The translations under genes and the position numbers were made by a program. From Flavobacteriales bacterium (GTDB lineage Bacteria > Bacteroidota > Bacteroidia > Flavobacteriales > Flavobacteriaceae), in contig JABMNH010000026.1 in assembly GCA_013205245.1 (NCBI GenBank), positions 1-44,041 of the forward strand: a stretch of 44,041 nucleotides of DNA, written 5' to 3'. The notes below the pieces were generated by a model. The model saw only the letters and a program-made list of their open reading frames with translations, was not told the DNA's origin and did no database searches. Positions 17,528 through 25,651 of this stretch are shown piece by piece; position 1 is the first letter of the stretch, and each line of letters opens with the position of its first letter.

Positions 17528-18841
17528 ATGAAAAAAAATCTTTTCCTTCTCTTTCTTTCGCTAAGTCTTATCGGACAAGCACAAATGAAAGCAGATGATG
17601 TAAAAACATTTACCCTAAAAAACGGCATGAAGTTTTTAGTGGTAGAAGATTTCTCTATTCCCAATGCCAACATGTACTTTTTTTACCGTGTAGGAAGCCG
17701 CAACGAACATCAAGGTATTACGGGACTCTCTCATTTCTTTGAACACATGATGTTTAACGGCGCCAAAAAGTACGGGCCAAAAGAATTTGACCGCACAATG
17801 GAATTTAATGGCGGTGCCAACAATGCCTATACCACAGAAAATGTTACGGTTTACACTGATTGGTTTCCGGCAGCGGCTTCAGAAATTATGTTCGACCTAG
17901 AAGGCGATCGTATTGCAAGTTTAAGCATTGACCCAAAAATGGTAGAAAGCGAAAGAGGCGTTGTTTTAAGTGAACGCCGTACAGGTTTAGAAAACTCTCC
18001 TTGGCGGTCTTTAGGACAATCTTTACAAGCCACAGCTTTTCAAGAACACCCATACCACTGGCCAGTAATTGGTTATGAGGATGATATGAAAAACTGGACG
18101 CAACAAGATTTAGAACGTTATTTTAAAACTTATTATGCCCCTAATAATTGTGTGGTGGTTGTTTCTGGCGCATTAAAATTTGAAAAAGTAAAGGCATTTG
18201 CACAAAAATATTTAGAGCCAATTCCTGCCCAACCTGCGCCACCAAAAGTGCACATTGTAGAACCAAAACAAACAGGCGAAAGACGCATCACCGTTCAAAA
18301 AGATGTTGCCAATCCGTATCTTATGATTGCTTATCACACGCCCGAAGCCAAACACGAAGATTACTATGCTTTGAATATTTTGAGTTCTGTTCTTTCAAGC
18401 GGACAGTCTTCAAGATTGTATTCAGAATTGGTTGACAAACAACAATTGGCCACTATGGTATTTACAGATTATGGCGATAGTTTTGACCCTGGTTTATTTA
18501 CTATTTATACTTCAGCCAATAAAAATGTAAACGAAACTGATTTGGAGAATGGTATCTATGTTGAAATTGAAAAAATAAAAAAAGACGGCATCACCGAAAG
18601 GGAGCTTCAAAAAATAAAGAATCAAAAATTGATGGCGTTTTACAATCAAATAGAAACCATTAACGGAAAATCTAACAACATAGGAACTTACGAAGTGTTT
18701 TTTGGCGATTACAAAAAGATGTTTAACGCGCCTGCCAACTATAATAAAATTACAGTTGCTGATGTGCAAAGAGTTGCCAAGAAATATTTTTCTAAAAGCA
18801 ACAGAACGGTAGGTGTATTAAAAACTAATGTAGAAGAATAA
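17528..18841 (+). CDS. M16 family zinc peptidase, exported, catalytic subunit
   Basis: 437 residues with a signal peptide ending in SLIGQA. The zinc motif HxxEH is present as HFFEHMMFNG (about residues 70-80), with the distal glutamate in the following helix (VESERGVVLSERR). This is a typical pitrilysin/processing peptidase beta-type half. The C-terminal M16_C region runs from about 195 (YAPNNCVVVVSG). The enzyme should degrade peptides in the periplasm. The next gene, 4 bases downstream, encodes the partner half. A weak 7-base AT hairpin (17486-17503) precedes the gene. Confidence 0.92.
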   Translation: MKKNLFLLFLSLSLIGQAQMKADDVKTFTLKNGMKFLVVEDFSIPNANMYFFYRVGSRNEHQGITGLSHFFEHMMFNGAKKYGPKEFDRTMEFNGGANNAYTTENVTVYTDWFPAAASEIMFDLEGDRIASLSIDPKMVESERGVVLSERRTGLENSPWRSLGQSLQATAFQEHPYHWPVIGYEDDMKNWTQQDLERYFKTYYAPNNCVVVVSGALKFEKVKAFAQKYLEPIPAQPAPPKVHIVEPKQTGERRITVQKDVANPYLMIAYHTPEAKHEDYYALNILSSVLSSGQSSRLYSELVDKQQLATMVFTDYGDSFDPGLFTIYTSANKNVNETDLENGIYVEIEKIKKDGITERELQKIKNQKLMAFYNQIETINGKSNNIGTYEVFFGDYKKMFNAPANYNKITVADVQRVAKKYFSKSNRTVGVLKTNVEE

Positions 18842-18845
18842 AATT

Positions 18846-20237
18846 ATGAAACGACTAAAACAAACACTCATAATGGTTTGCCTGTTGGCGATAAGCTCAC
18901 TAACCCTATCGGCGCAAAGCTATAAATTACCAGATTATACAAGCTTTAAACTTAAAAATGGCCTGACGATTTACCTAATGGAACAACACGATGTGCCTAT
19001 TATAAGTGTCTCGGCTATTTTACCTGCGGGTGCTATTTATGATGGCGATAAAGCAGGATTGGCAAACTTAACAGCGACTGCTTTAAAACACGGTACTAAA
19101 AATTTTACAAAGACAAAATTAGATGAAGAACTCGATTTTATTGGAGCTGATGTAAGCACCTTTTCTTCGAAAGAATATGCTGGTTTATCGTCTAAGTTTG
19201 CTACGAAAGACACAGACAAAGTATTGCCTATCATCAAAGAAATTTTACGAAATCCTAGTTTTGATGCCACTGAATTTGAGAAAGAAAAAAGCCGTTTGTT
19301 GGTGAGTCTTGACCGTCAGAAAGAAAGTCCGCGTTCTGTAATAGGTTCTTATTTTGACAAACTTTTGTACGGAAATCATGTGTATGGCAATGTGATAAAA
19401 GGCAACAATACAACCGTTGGCAAATTAACAGTTGCCGATGTGACAAATTTTTACAAGACCAATTATACTCCAGAAAATGCAGCGATAAGTATTGTGGGCG
19501 ATTTTACTACTAAAGACATGAAAAAGGCTTTAACCGCTTTGTTTGCTGATTGGAAAAAAGGAACTAAAGCAAGTAAAAATCTGGCTTCAAAAGCCATCGC
19601 CAAACCTACAGAAGACAAGGTGTTATTGGTAAATAAAGACGATGCCAGAGAAACAACCTTTTATGTTGGCGCACCAGGCGTGAATAGAAACAACCCTGAT
19701 TTTGTAGCCATTGAAGTTGTAAACACATTGTTTGGTGGACGCTTTACTTCTATGTTAAATGATGAGCTTAGGGTAAATTCTGGTTTAACCTACGGCGCAC
19801 GTAGCGGTTTTTCTGCTTTAAAAAATGGCGGTACTTTTTCCATTAGTACTTTTACAGCTAACAAAACCACCGAAGCGGCGATTGATAAAACTTTAGAAGT
19901 TGTTGATAGATTACATGCCAATGGTATTGATGAAAAATCATTAAGCTCGGCTAAAAATTATGTTAAAGGGCAATTTCCGCCACGTTATGAAACAACAGGG
20001 CAATTGTCTCGATTACTCACGCAAATGTTTTGGTATGATTTGGACAAATCATTTATCAATGATTTTGAAAAAAATGTAGATGGCCTTGACTTGGCAAAAG
20101 CCAATCAGATAATTGCCAAATATTTTCCGAAAGATAAATTCCAATTTGTATTGGTAGGTAAAGCCTCAGAAATTAAAAAGATTGCCGAGAAGTATGGCAA
20201 AGTAACTGTGGTTGATATCAAAGATGGTTTGAAATAA
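18846..20237 (+). CDS. M16 family peptidase, exported, non-catalytic partner subunit
   Basis: 463 residues with a signal peptide (LLAISSLTLSAQS). The overall fold pattern is M16 (LKNGLTIYLMEQHDVPIISV). The zinc motif position reads AGLANLTATALKHGT, so the HxxEH residues are missing. The C-terminal half carries GGRFTSMLNDELRVNSGLTYGARSGF, which holds the R/Y pair that binds the substrate peptide in two-subunit M16B enzymes. It is therefore the alpha-type partner of the preceding gene and is needed for the heterodimer. The 4-base spacing supports balanced co-expression. It ends just before a strong terminator. Confidence 0.92.
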   Translation: MKRLKQTLIMVCLLAISSLTLSAQSYKLPDYTSFKLKNGLTIYLMEQHDVPIISVSAILPAGAIYDGDKAGLANLTATALKHGTKNFTKTKLDEELDFIGADVSTFSSKEYAGLSSKFATKDTDKVLPIIKEILRNPSFDATEFEKEKSRLLVSLDRQKESPRSVIGSYFDKLLYGNHVYGNVIKGNNTTVGKLTVADVTNFYKTNYTPENAAISIVGDFTTKDMKKALTALFADWKKGTKASKNLASKAIAKPTEDKVLLVNKDDARETTFYVGAPGVNRNNPDFVAIEVVNTLFGGRFTSMLNDELRVNSGLTYGARSGFSALKNGGTFSISTFTANKTTEAAIDKTLEVVDRLHANGIDEKSLSSAKNYVKGQFPPRYETTGQLSRLLTQMFWYDLDKSFINDFEKNVDGLDLAKANQIIAKYFPKDKFQFVLVGKASEIKKIAEKYGKVTVVDIKDGLK

Positions 20238-20253
20238 GAATTATAAGAAGAAC

Positions 20254-20286
20254 AAAAAAAGCGGGAATGGTATTCCCGCTTTTTTT
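20254..20286. terminator. Bidirectional intrinsic terminator
   Basis: A perfect 15-base stem is formed by AAAAAAAGCGGGAAT and ATTCCCGCTTTTTTT around a 3-base loop. It has a T run on both strands. It separates the convergent M16 pair (plus) from nadC (minus). Confidence 0.9.
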
Positions 20287-20293
20287 ATACATA

Positions 20294-20336
20294 AGATTGT
20301 CACAGTCGGCTTTACAACCACCTTCGCAATGACATC
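20294..20336. repeat. Dispersed intergenic repeat fragment
   Basis: On the minus strand this reads TGTCATTGCGAAGGTGG, then about 10 bases, then CCGACTGTGACAATCT. It shares the GTCATTGCGA start with the element inserted in icmF and has the usual CCGA-TGnCAATCT end of flavobacterial repeats. It sits in the gap between the M16 terminator and the nadC stop. Confidence 0.6.
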
Positions 20337-20364
20337 TTAATTTTGTTGTATTATCTAAGCCTTT

Positions 20365-21207
20365 TTATTCAATCAACATACTTATATCTAAAGCGCTAAC
20401 CGAGTGTGTTAAAGCACCCACAGAAATAAAATCGACACCTGTTGCGGCCACATCGGCAATGCGGTTTAAAGTCATATTGCCAGAGGCTTCTACTTTGGCT
20501 TTTCCGTTAATCAATATCACAGCTTCTCGCATCGTGTTAAGCGCCATATTATCGAGCATAATCACATCGACTTGGTTGTTGATGGCTTCTTGAACTTCGG
20601 CTAAATTTTTGGTTTCTACCTCTATTTTTATATCAGAATTCACCTTTTTCCGCACTTGTAAAACGGCTTTGGTAATACCGCCAGCCACTTCTATATGGTT
20701 TTCTTTAAGCATGACCATATCGTATAATCCGAATCTGTGATTGGTACCACCACCTACTTTTACAGCATATTTATCTAAGGCGCGATAACCTGGTAAAGTT
20801 TTTCGGGTATCTAAAATATGTGTGTTTGTGCCTTTTGTTTCGGCTACATAAAGAGCAGTTTCGGTAGCGATGCCCGACAAACGTTGTACAAAATTAAGCA
20901 CAGTGCGCTCTGCCATTAAAAGCGATTTATAAGCGCCAGAAATTTCGGCAATTTTAGTTTTAGGACTTACAAAAGTCCCTTCTTTAACCAAAGATTTAAA
21001 GTTTATATTTTGGTCTATGCTTTTAAAAATATAATCGGCCAAAGGCAATCCTGCTACTACACCAGAAGCTTTGGCAATTAAATAAGCTTTTACATTTATC
21101 TGATTTGATATGATGGCATCAGAAGTGATATCTCCTGTAGAAATATCTTCGGCAATAGCCAAATTGACTAAAGTTTTTAAAGCAGGCGATTCTAAAATTA
21201 ATTGCAT
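20365..21207 (-). CDS. nadC: Nicotinate-nucleotide pyrophosphorylase (carboxylating)
   Basis: 280 residues, full length. Family landmarks are EDISTGDITSDAI, RLSGIATET, the substrate loop LDTRKTLPGYRALDKYAV with KVGGGTNHR, MLKENHI and VEVETKNL-like IEVETKNLAEV. The C-terminal phosphate-binding end is SGNMTLNRI and DFISVGALTHS. It converts quinolinate and PRPP to nicotinate mononucleotide, CO2 and pyrophosphate. The two preceding enzymes, NadB and NadA, are encoded 8 kb away on the same strand. A -7 box lies at 21230-21237. The MFS gene ends 46 bases upstream. Confidence 0.96.
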   Translation of the reverse strand: MQLILESPALKTLVNLAIAEDISTGDITSDAIISNQINVKAYLIAKASGVVAGLPLADYIFKSIDQNINFKSLVKEGTFVSPKTKIAEISGAYKSLLMAERTVLNFVQRLSGIATETALYVAETKGTNTHILDTRKTLPGYRALDKYAVKVGGGTNHRFGLYDMVMLKENHIEVAGGITKAVLQVRKKVNSDIKIEVETKNLAEVQEAINNQVDVIMLDNMALNTMREAVILINGKAKVEASGNMTLNRIADVAATGVDFISVGALTHSVSALDISMLIE

Positions 21208-21229
21208 AAGGCTGTTTTTATGATCCCTG

Positions 21230-21237
21230 CAAATTTA
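21230..21237 (-). promoter_or_regulatory. -7 promoter box for nadC
   Basis: TAAATTTG on the minus strand is an exact TAnnTTTG match, 22 bases before the nadC ATG. It suggests nadC is transcribed on its own rather than only by read-through from the MFS gene. Confidence 0.45.
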
Positions 21238-21253
21238 AAACTATCTCTTTGTT

Positions 21254-22462
21254 TTACAGCTTTAATTTATTTTGTTTTTTAAGGATTTTATTTAAAAGCA
21301 GTAAACACATCCCCGAAAGGACAATAAGTCCAGCCATAACAGACCACGTTACATAATAACCGTAATGGGCAGTTAATTGTAAGCCGATATTGGGGCCTAA
21401 AATATGTGCAAAAGAAAACGACATGCTATACAGTGCCATATAGGCGCCTTGTTGCCCAAGTTTTGAACGGTTCATTGCAAAGGTATTTGAAAACGGGAAC
21501 GCCAACATTTCGCCAAATGTCATAAAGAGCATTCCCATAATTGCAACGCCAACCAAGTCAATAGTGTTAAGCACAATAAAACTTACGGCTAATAAAATGA
21601 GCCCTTGAATCATCACTTTTATGGCTTTGGTTTTTTTACGATCAAAATAGCTCACCAAAGGCATTTCTAAAGCAAAAATAAGCAATCCGTTTAAGGCGAG
21701 AAGCCACCCAATATGTTGCTCGTCTAAACCGATTTTTTGATTGTAAAAAAGGGGAATGGTTGAAAAATATTGTAAAAATGTAAAACCAATTAAAAACATA
21801 GAAAATATAAATAACAGGTAAGGCCCATCTGTATATGGCGATTTTAAATTTTTAATTAAGACCTCTTCTGGTTTTTTACCCGCCGTTTTATAACGCAACA
21901 ACCTCACCATTAAAATGGTTGCCAAAATACAGGTAATGCCATCAACCCAAAACAATCCGGCATAACTTAGGTTGGCAATTAAAAATCCGCCCAAAGCGGG
22001 TCCAACAGAAAAACCTAAGTTTATAGCTAAACGGATTAAAGTTACCGAACGTGTTTTATTTTCGGGTTTACTATAAGCATCAATAGCTACATAAATTGCA
22101 GGGCGAAATCCATCTGCCACAAAAGTTAATAGAAAAACGCCGCCACATAATAGCCAAAAAGTGTGTAAAAATTGCAGACTTATAAGTACCAATCCCGCAA
22201 AGGAGAGGCTTAAAACCATCACACGGTAAAAGCCAATTTTATCGGTTAACTTACCGCCAATCCACACGCCAAAAACAGAACCAACACCAAAACTTGTCAT
22301 TACCCAACCCACTTGAGTTAAGCTGTAATCCATATACTTTGTGAGGTATAGCGACAAAAATGGCACCACCATGGCACCTGCCCTATTGACCAATGTGATC
22401 AAGGCTAAATACCAGATTTCTTTTGAAAGTCCTTTGTAGGGTGCTGTGAATTTCGCTAACAT
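21254..22462 (-). CDS. MFS transporter
   Basis: 402 residues with about 12 membrane segments. The conserved loop 2-3 motif is GVWIGGKLTDKIGFYRV, the MFS motif A. The segments NRAGAMVVPFLSLYLTKYMDYSLTQVGW and FTFLQYFSTIPLFY resemble the MdtH/YqjV-like drug or metabolite exporter branch. The substrate is not readable. It diverges from the DUF1684 gene. An exact -7 box TACATTTG (22467-22474) ends only 4 bases before the ATG, so its message would have almost no leader. Confidence 0.85.
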   Translation of the reverse strand: MLAKFTAPYKGLSKEIWYLALITLVNRAGAMVVPFLSLYLTKYMDYSLTQVGWVMTSFGVGSVFGVWIGGKLTDKIGFYRVMVLSLSFAGLVLISLQFLHTFWLLCGGVFLLTFVADGFRPAIYVAIDAYSKPENKTRSVTLIRLAINLGFSVGPALGGFLIANLSYAGLFWVDGITCILATILMVRLLRYKTAGKKPEEVLIKNLKSPYTDGPYLLFIFSMFLIGFTFLQYFSTIPLFYNQKIGLDEQHIGWLLALNGLLIFALEMPLVSYFDRKKTKAIKVMIQGLILLAVSFIVLNTIDLVGVAIMGMLFMTFGEMLAFPFSNTFAMNRSKLGQQGAYMALYSMSFSFAHILGPNIGLQLTAHYGYYVTWSVMAGLIVLSGMCLLLLNKILKKQNKLKL

Positions 22463-22466
22463 TTGG

Positions 22467-22474
22467 CAAATGTA
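22467..22474 (-). promoter_or_regulatory. -7 box directly before the MFS start codon
   Basis: TACATTTG on the minus strand matches TAnnTTTG and is separated by 4 bases from the ATG at 22462. If used, transcription would begin at or next to the start codon. Confidence 0.35.
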
Positions 22475-22567
22475 AAGTTATTGCTCAAATTAGTGAATAG
22501 TTTGAAATCAAATTTATCTATAGTTTTATAAGTTTAAGTATCTTTAAACCTTCTAATATTTATTTTT

Positions 22568-23188
22568 ATGAAATACCTGATTTCCTTTATTGGTACAGCA
22601 TTTTTACTGATAAGTTGCGCTCAAAAAAGCTCAAAAAAATTGCATGAAAATGCCATAAAAGATTTTCAATACAAACTTAATGTGGAATATTCTGATAAAA
22701 AAACGTCGCCCTTAACGGATGATGATTTTAAAACATTTAAATCTTTAGACTATTTTAAGGTTGACCCTACTTATAAAGTAACGGCTACTTTAATTTACAT
22801 TTACGATGCCCCTATTTTTAAAATGCAAACCACTACCGATAGATTACCACTTTATAAAACTTATGCTATTGCAAAATTTGAATTAAAAGGAAAAACTCTT
22901 GAAATTCCTATTTATCAAAGCCAAGAGCTAATGACGGATCCGCAATATCAAGATTATTTATTTATGCCTTTTAAAGACTTGACCAATGGTAAAGAAAGCT
23001 ACAGTGGCGGCAGGTTTTTAGATTTAAGATTACCCACTGATGGTGCTAAAACAATGGTTATAGATTTTAACGAAGCATATAATCCGTATTGCGCTTATAA
23101 TCACAAGTACTCTTGCCCTATTCCACCAGATGCCAATGTTTTAGATGTTGAAATTCCTGCAGGTGTGATGGCTTTTAAAGGGCATTAA
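22568..23188 (+). CDS. DUF1684 family lipoprotein
   Basis: 206 residues. The lipoprotein signal ends in FLLISC (Cys 17). DUF1684 landmarks are the segment DDFKTFKSLDYFKVDPTY, the YKTYAIAKFELKG strand, QYQDYLFMPFKDLTNGKESY with GGRFLDLRLP, and the conserved C-terminal block FNEAYNPYCAYNHKYSCPIPP with the invariant AYNPYC-Y-CP pattern. The function of this family is unknown; the cysteines and histidine in the last block suggest a binding site. Its stop overlaps the 3' end of the convergent cupin gene by 4 bases. Confidence 0.9.
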   Translation: MKYLISFIGTAFLLISCAQKSSKKLHENAIKDFQYKLNVEYSDKKTSPLTDDDFKTFKSLDYFKVDPTYKVTATLIYIYDAPIFKMQTTTDRLPLYKTYAIAKFELKGKTLEIPIYQSQELMTDPQYQDYLFMPFKDLTNGKESYSGGRFLDLRLPTDGAKTMVIDFNEAYNPYCAYNHKYSCPIPPDANVLDVEIPAGVMAFKGH

Positions 23189-23688
23189 ATATTGGTTAAT
23201 TCCGTTATTATTTCTTGATGTTGGGGGAATTTAAAAATCAACTCTTTTCTGCTGGGAAGTTCAAAATCACTAAAATCAAATCCTGGTGACACGGTACATC
23301 CTACCAAAGCGTAATCGTTTTTATTGATAACTCTAGCGCCAAATAAATAACCCCCAGAGACGAGTAATTGCGGCGTCTGCCCTTTATTAAAATCGCGTCC
23401 AATAATAAATTCTGAATGATTTCCTTTTTCGGATATCGTATGAAGACTAATGGGTGATCCTTCGTAAAAATGCCAAATTTCATCTTGCTTTATTTTATGA
23501 AACGCAGAAAATGTATCTGATGTTAATAGAAAGTAAATACAGGTGGCAAAGCTTCTTTTTCCGTTGTAATTAAAATGAAGACTGTCTTCATTAATTTCAC
23601 CTTTACTTCTATATGTTTCTTTAAAATAACCACCTTCGGGATGGGGTTTCAAATCGAGCTCTTTAATTATTTCCGCTACTCTATTCAT
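23185..23688 (-). CDS. Cupin domain protein, DUF985 family
   Basis: 167 residues. The family start is AEIIKELDLKPHPEGGYFKET. The cupin core follows: SFATCIYFLLTSDTFSAFHK with the metal-ligand type histidine, DEIWHFYEGSP, and the later strand LFGARVI and GCTVSPGFDFSDFEL. DUF985 proteins are RmlC-like beta barrels of unsettled function. It lies 12 bases downstream of the MscS gene on the same strand, so they are likely co-transcribed. Confidence 0.9.
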   Translation of the reverse strand: MNRVAEIIKELDLKPHPEGGYFKETYRSKGEINEDSLHFNYNGKRSFATCIYFLLTSDTFSAFHKIKQDEIWHFYEGSPISLHTISEKGNHSEFIIGRDFNKGQTPQLLVSGGYLFGARVINKNDYALVGCTVSPGFDFSDFELPSRKELIFKFPQHQEIITELTNI

Positions 23689-23700
23689 TCAACAGTGTTT

Positions 23701-24534
23701 CTAAATCTTAGATTTTAAATGTAAATCCATTTGAGGAAAAGGAATTGTGATATTATTTTCTGTGAATTTTCTATTAATACTTTTTCTGATATTGCTTTTT
23801 ATTTTTTCTACGCCAAAAATATTTTCACTACAGAATAGAATCCGAAAATCTAAAGAAGAATTTCCGAAATTTATAAACCTTCCTTCAATTAAACTTTTTT
23901 GCAAGACATCTGCTTGTTCTGATGCGCTTTCTTCAAGAATTTTTATCACTAAATCAACGTCGCTACCATACGCTACACCCACATCAACAAAGAAAATAGA
24001 TTTTTTAGTTTGATGGCTCCAATTAATTACTTTATTGTTTGTTATTAAAGAGTTGGGTATTAAAATACTAATATCAAATCTATTCAAACCTTTAGACGAC
24101 CGCAATCCTATTTCTTGAATAATGACCATATCTCCATCAATATCTAAGATATCGCCAACCTTAACGGAATGCTCAAAAAGTAAAATTATTCCTGATAAAA
24201 CATCATTAAATGTTTGTTGTAAGCCAAGACCAATGCCTACAAGCAATGCTGCCGAGCCCGCTAATAATAAAGTAATTTTAATGCCAATGGTCTGTAACAT
24301 TAAGGTAATAGCAATGATCCATACAATATATTTTATAAGTTGAAACAATGCAAAAGAGCTGCCCTTATCTAATTTATTAAATTTATTTTTTCTGTTTAAT
24401 GCTATCTTTATCAACCATAAAATGAATTTGGTTAACAGAAATATCACAAATACACTTACCAATTCAAGAACCGTTATTGAGTATTGTTTATAATGAAGTA
24501 TCTCTAACTCTAATAATTTATTTAATGTTTCCAT
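23701..24534 (-). CDS. Small-conductance mechanosensitive channel, MscS family
   Basis: 277 residues, near the size of E. coli MscS. There are three membrane segments in the first 115 residues. The pore helix is rich in small residues (LLLAGSAALLVGIGLGLQQT). The cytoplasmic beta domain begins HSVKVGDILDIDGDMVIIQEIGLRSS and contains LIPNSLITNNKVINWS. It opens on membrane tension to release solutes during osmotic downshock. It sits 12 bases upstream of the cupin gene. The gap upstream of it holds gene remnants rather than a clear promoter. Confidence 0.93.
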   Translation of the reverse strand: METLNKLLELEILHYKQYSITVLELVSVFVIFLLTKFILWLIKIALNRKNKFNKLDKGSSFALFQLIKYIVWIIAITLMLQTIGIKITLLLAGSAALLVGIGLGLQQTFNDVLSGIILLFEHSVKVGDILDIDGDMVIIQEIGLRSSKGLNRFDISILIPNSLITNNKVINWSHQTKKSIFFVDVGVAYGSDVDLVIKILEESASEQADVLQKSLIEGRFINFGNSSLDFRILFCSENIFGVEKIKSNIRKSINRKFTENNITIPFPQMDLHLKSKI

Positions 24535-24594
24535 GGTGTATCAATATTATAAGTAGAAGATTTGGTTAACTTTTTTCCCACTATTCGTATACAT

Positions 24595-24616
24595 AAACAA
24601 ATATAGCTATTTGTTT
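24595..24616. other. AT-rich inverted repeat
   Basis: A perfect 9-base stem (AAACAAATA and TATTTGTTT) with a 4-base loop lies between the MscS start and the chaperone pseudogene. It could be a weak transcription end for the remnants or an operator for MscS. Nothing decides between these. Confidence 0.4.
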
Positions 24617-24617
24617 G

Positions 24618-24735
24618 TTATATTTTTTCAATTACGAATCCCTCATTTTTAACGACGTCAATTACAGTTTAAACATCGTCTAAAGTGACTTCTAAAATTT
24701 TAGAAAGGTTAAAAATGGTGTTTTTTTCAAAGAAA
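24618..24735 (-). pseudogene. Decayed copy of the small CxxC metallochaperone gene
   Basis: Read on the minus strand, the frame gives KILEVTLDDV, a stop, then TVIDVVKNEGFVIEKI and a stop at 24618. The intact chaperone at 25442-25651 ends KILEVTLDDEDTQSVIDAV and KKAGFEIEKV. About 28 DNA bases are identical in one run (CATCGTCTAAAGTGAC and on). The copy has lost the N-terminal half with the CxxC motif, two codons in the middle, and gained an in-frame stop. The gene is dead. It shows that this copper locus once held two chaperone copies. Confidence 0.82.
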
Positions 24736-24864
24736 TTAATTCATATCCTCTTTTGTCCACTTAAGCATCTTCTTAAGTTCAAAATTTTCTGGGGCATATT
24801 TTAAACCCTTTTGATAAATTAATTTAGCAATCTTATAACCTCTACTAGCGCTTTTCTTTTTATT
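24736..24864 (-). pseudogene. C-terminal gene remnant, TPR-like
   Basis: An open stretch on the minus strand encodes KSASRGYKIAKLIYQKGLK, then YAPENFELKKMLKWTKEDMN and a stop. It has no start codon; the frame is closed upstream inside the end of the membrane methyltransferase gene. The helix pair resembles the last tetratricopeptide repeat of a longer protein. I do not recognise the parent gene. It abuts the chaperone pseudogene, so the two remnants probably came from the same rearrangement. Confidence 0.45.
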
Positions 24865-25438
24865 TTAAAGTCAAGTATCTATTTACTTTTCTTTTGTAAT
24901 CTAAGTAAGAATCTCCTTGTACTGTTTCTAAATACATTTCTTCCTGTAAAATCATTTTGTGAAAGACAATAACTAAAGTCACATATAACATGAGTAATAT
25001 GGGAGAAGGAAAAATTAAAATATAGCCTAAAATCAATATGTCGTAAGATAAAAAATAAGGATTCCTACTTACCCTATAAATACCTGATGTAATCAGTTCT
25101 GTTTTTTGTTCATATCTAATTCCTACCCTCCAAGAGTTTTTCATGGCGAGCAATGCAAAAATACCCATCACAAAACCAACCGTAACGAATAGATATCCAA
25201 TCATTTTTATAATTTCATATCCCAATATATTTATCTCAAACATCCATTTAGGATTTAAAATTGTCAGCCTTAATGCAATCAACAGGTAAATGAGTGTTGA
25301 CAGTAATATAGATGTTGTCAACTTTATTGATTTACCTCTAATTGACTGTCCAGTTGACAAATATGTTTTAATATTCTTAATGGCAAATGCCAAAATAAAG
25401 AATAAAAGTATGAATCCTAAATAGAACTTTTCAATCAT
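24860..25438 (-). CDS. Isoprenylcysteine carboxyl methyltransferase (ICMT/PEMT)-like membrane methyltransferase
   Basis: 192 residues with about five membrane segments. The family C-terminal signature is present: ELITSGIYRVSRNPYFLSY (G-x-Y-x-x-x-R-N-P-Y) followed by a glutamate pair in KMILQEEMYLE and a terminal YLDYKRKVNRYL. These residues bind S-adenosylmethionine in ICMT and PEMT enzymes. Bacterial members methylate lipids or small molecules, or act on metals; the substrate is unknown. It starts 3 bases after the chaperone stop and is likely the third gene of the copA unit. Confidence 0.85.
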   Translation of the reverse strand: MIEKFYLGFILLFFILAFAIKNIKTYLSTGQSIRGKSIKLTTSILLSTLIYLLIALRLTILNPKWMFEINILGYEIIKMIGYLFVTVGFVMGIFALLAMKNSWRVGIRYEQKTELITSGIYRVSRNPYFLSYDILILGYILIFPSPILLMLYVTLVIVFHKMILQEEMYLETVQGDSYLDYKRKVNRYLTLK

Positions 25439-25441
25439 AAT

Positions 25442-25651
25442 TTATACTTTTTCAATCTCAAAACCCGCTTTTTTAACGGCGTCTATCACAGATTGGGTAT
25501 CTTCATCGTCTAAAGTGACTTCTAAAATTTTATCTGGATTATCGGTATCAACTTTCCAAAGGTCAATATTGTCTAATGCGTTTAAAAATGGCGTCACCGA
25601 TTTTATACAGCCGCCACAATTGATGTTGGTTTTAAATTTTACTGTTTTCAT
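25442..25651 (-). CDS. Heavy-metal-associated (HMA) domain copper chaperone, CopZ-like
   Basis: 69 residues, one ferredoxin-like HMA domain. The metal site is NCGGC (Cys 12 and Cys 15) after the first strand VKFKTNI. The usual methionine before the motif is replaced by isoleucine-asparagine. Such proteins carry Cu(I) to the CopA pump in the cytoplasm. Its start overlaps the 3' end of copA by 20 bases, which favours translational coupling. A decayed second copy lies at 24618-24735. Confidence 0.9.
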   Translation of the reverse strand: MKTVKFKTNINCGGCIKSVTPFLNALDNIDLWKVDTDNPDKILEVTLDDEDTQSVIDAVKKAGFEIEKV

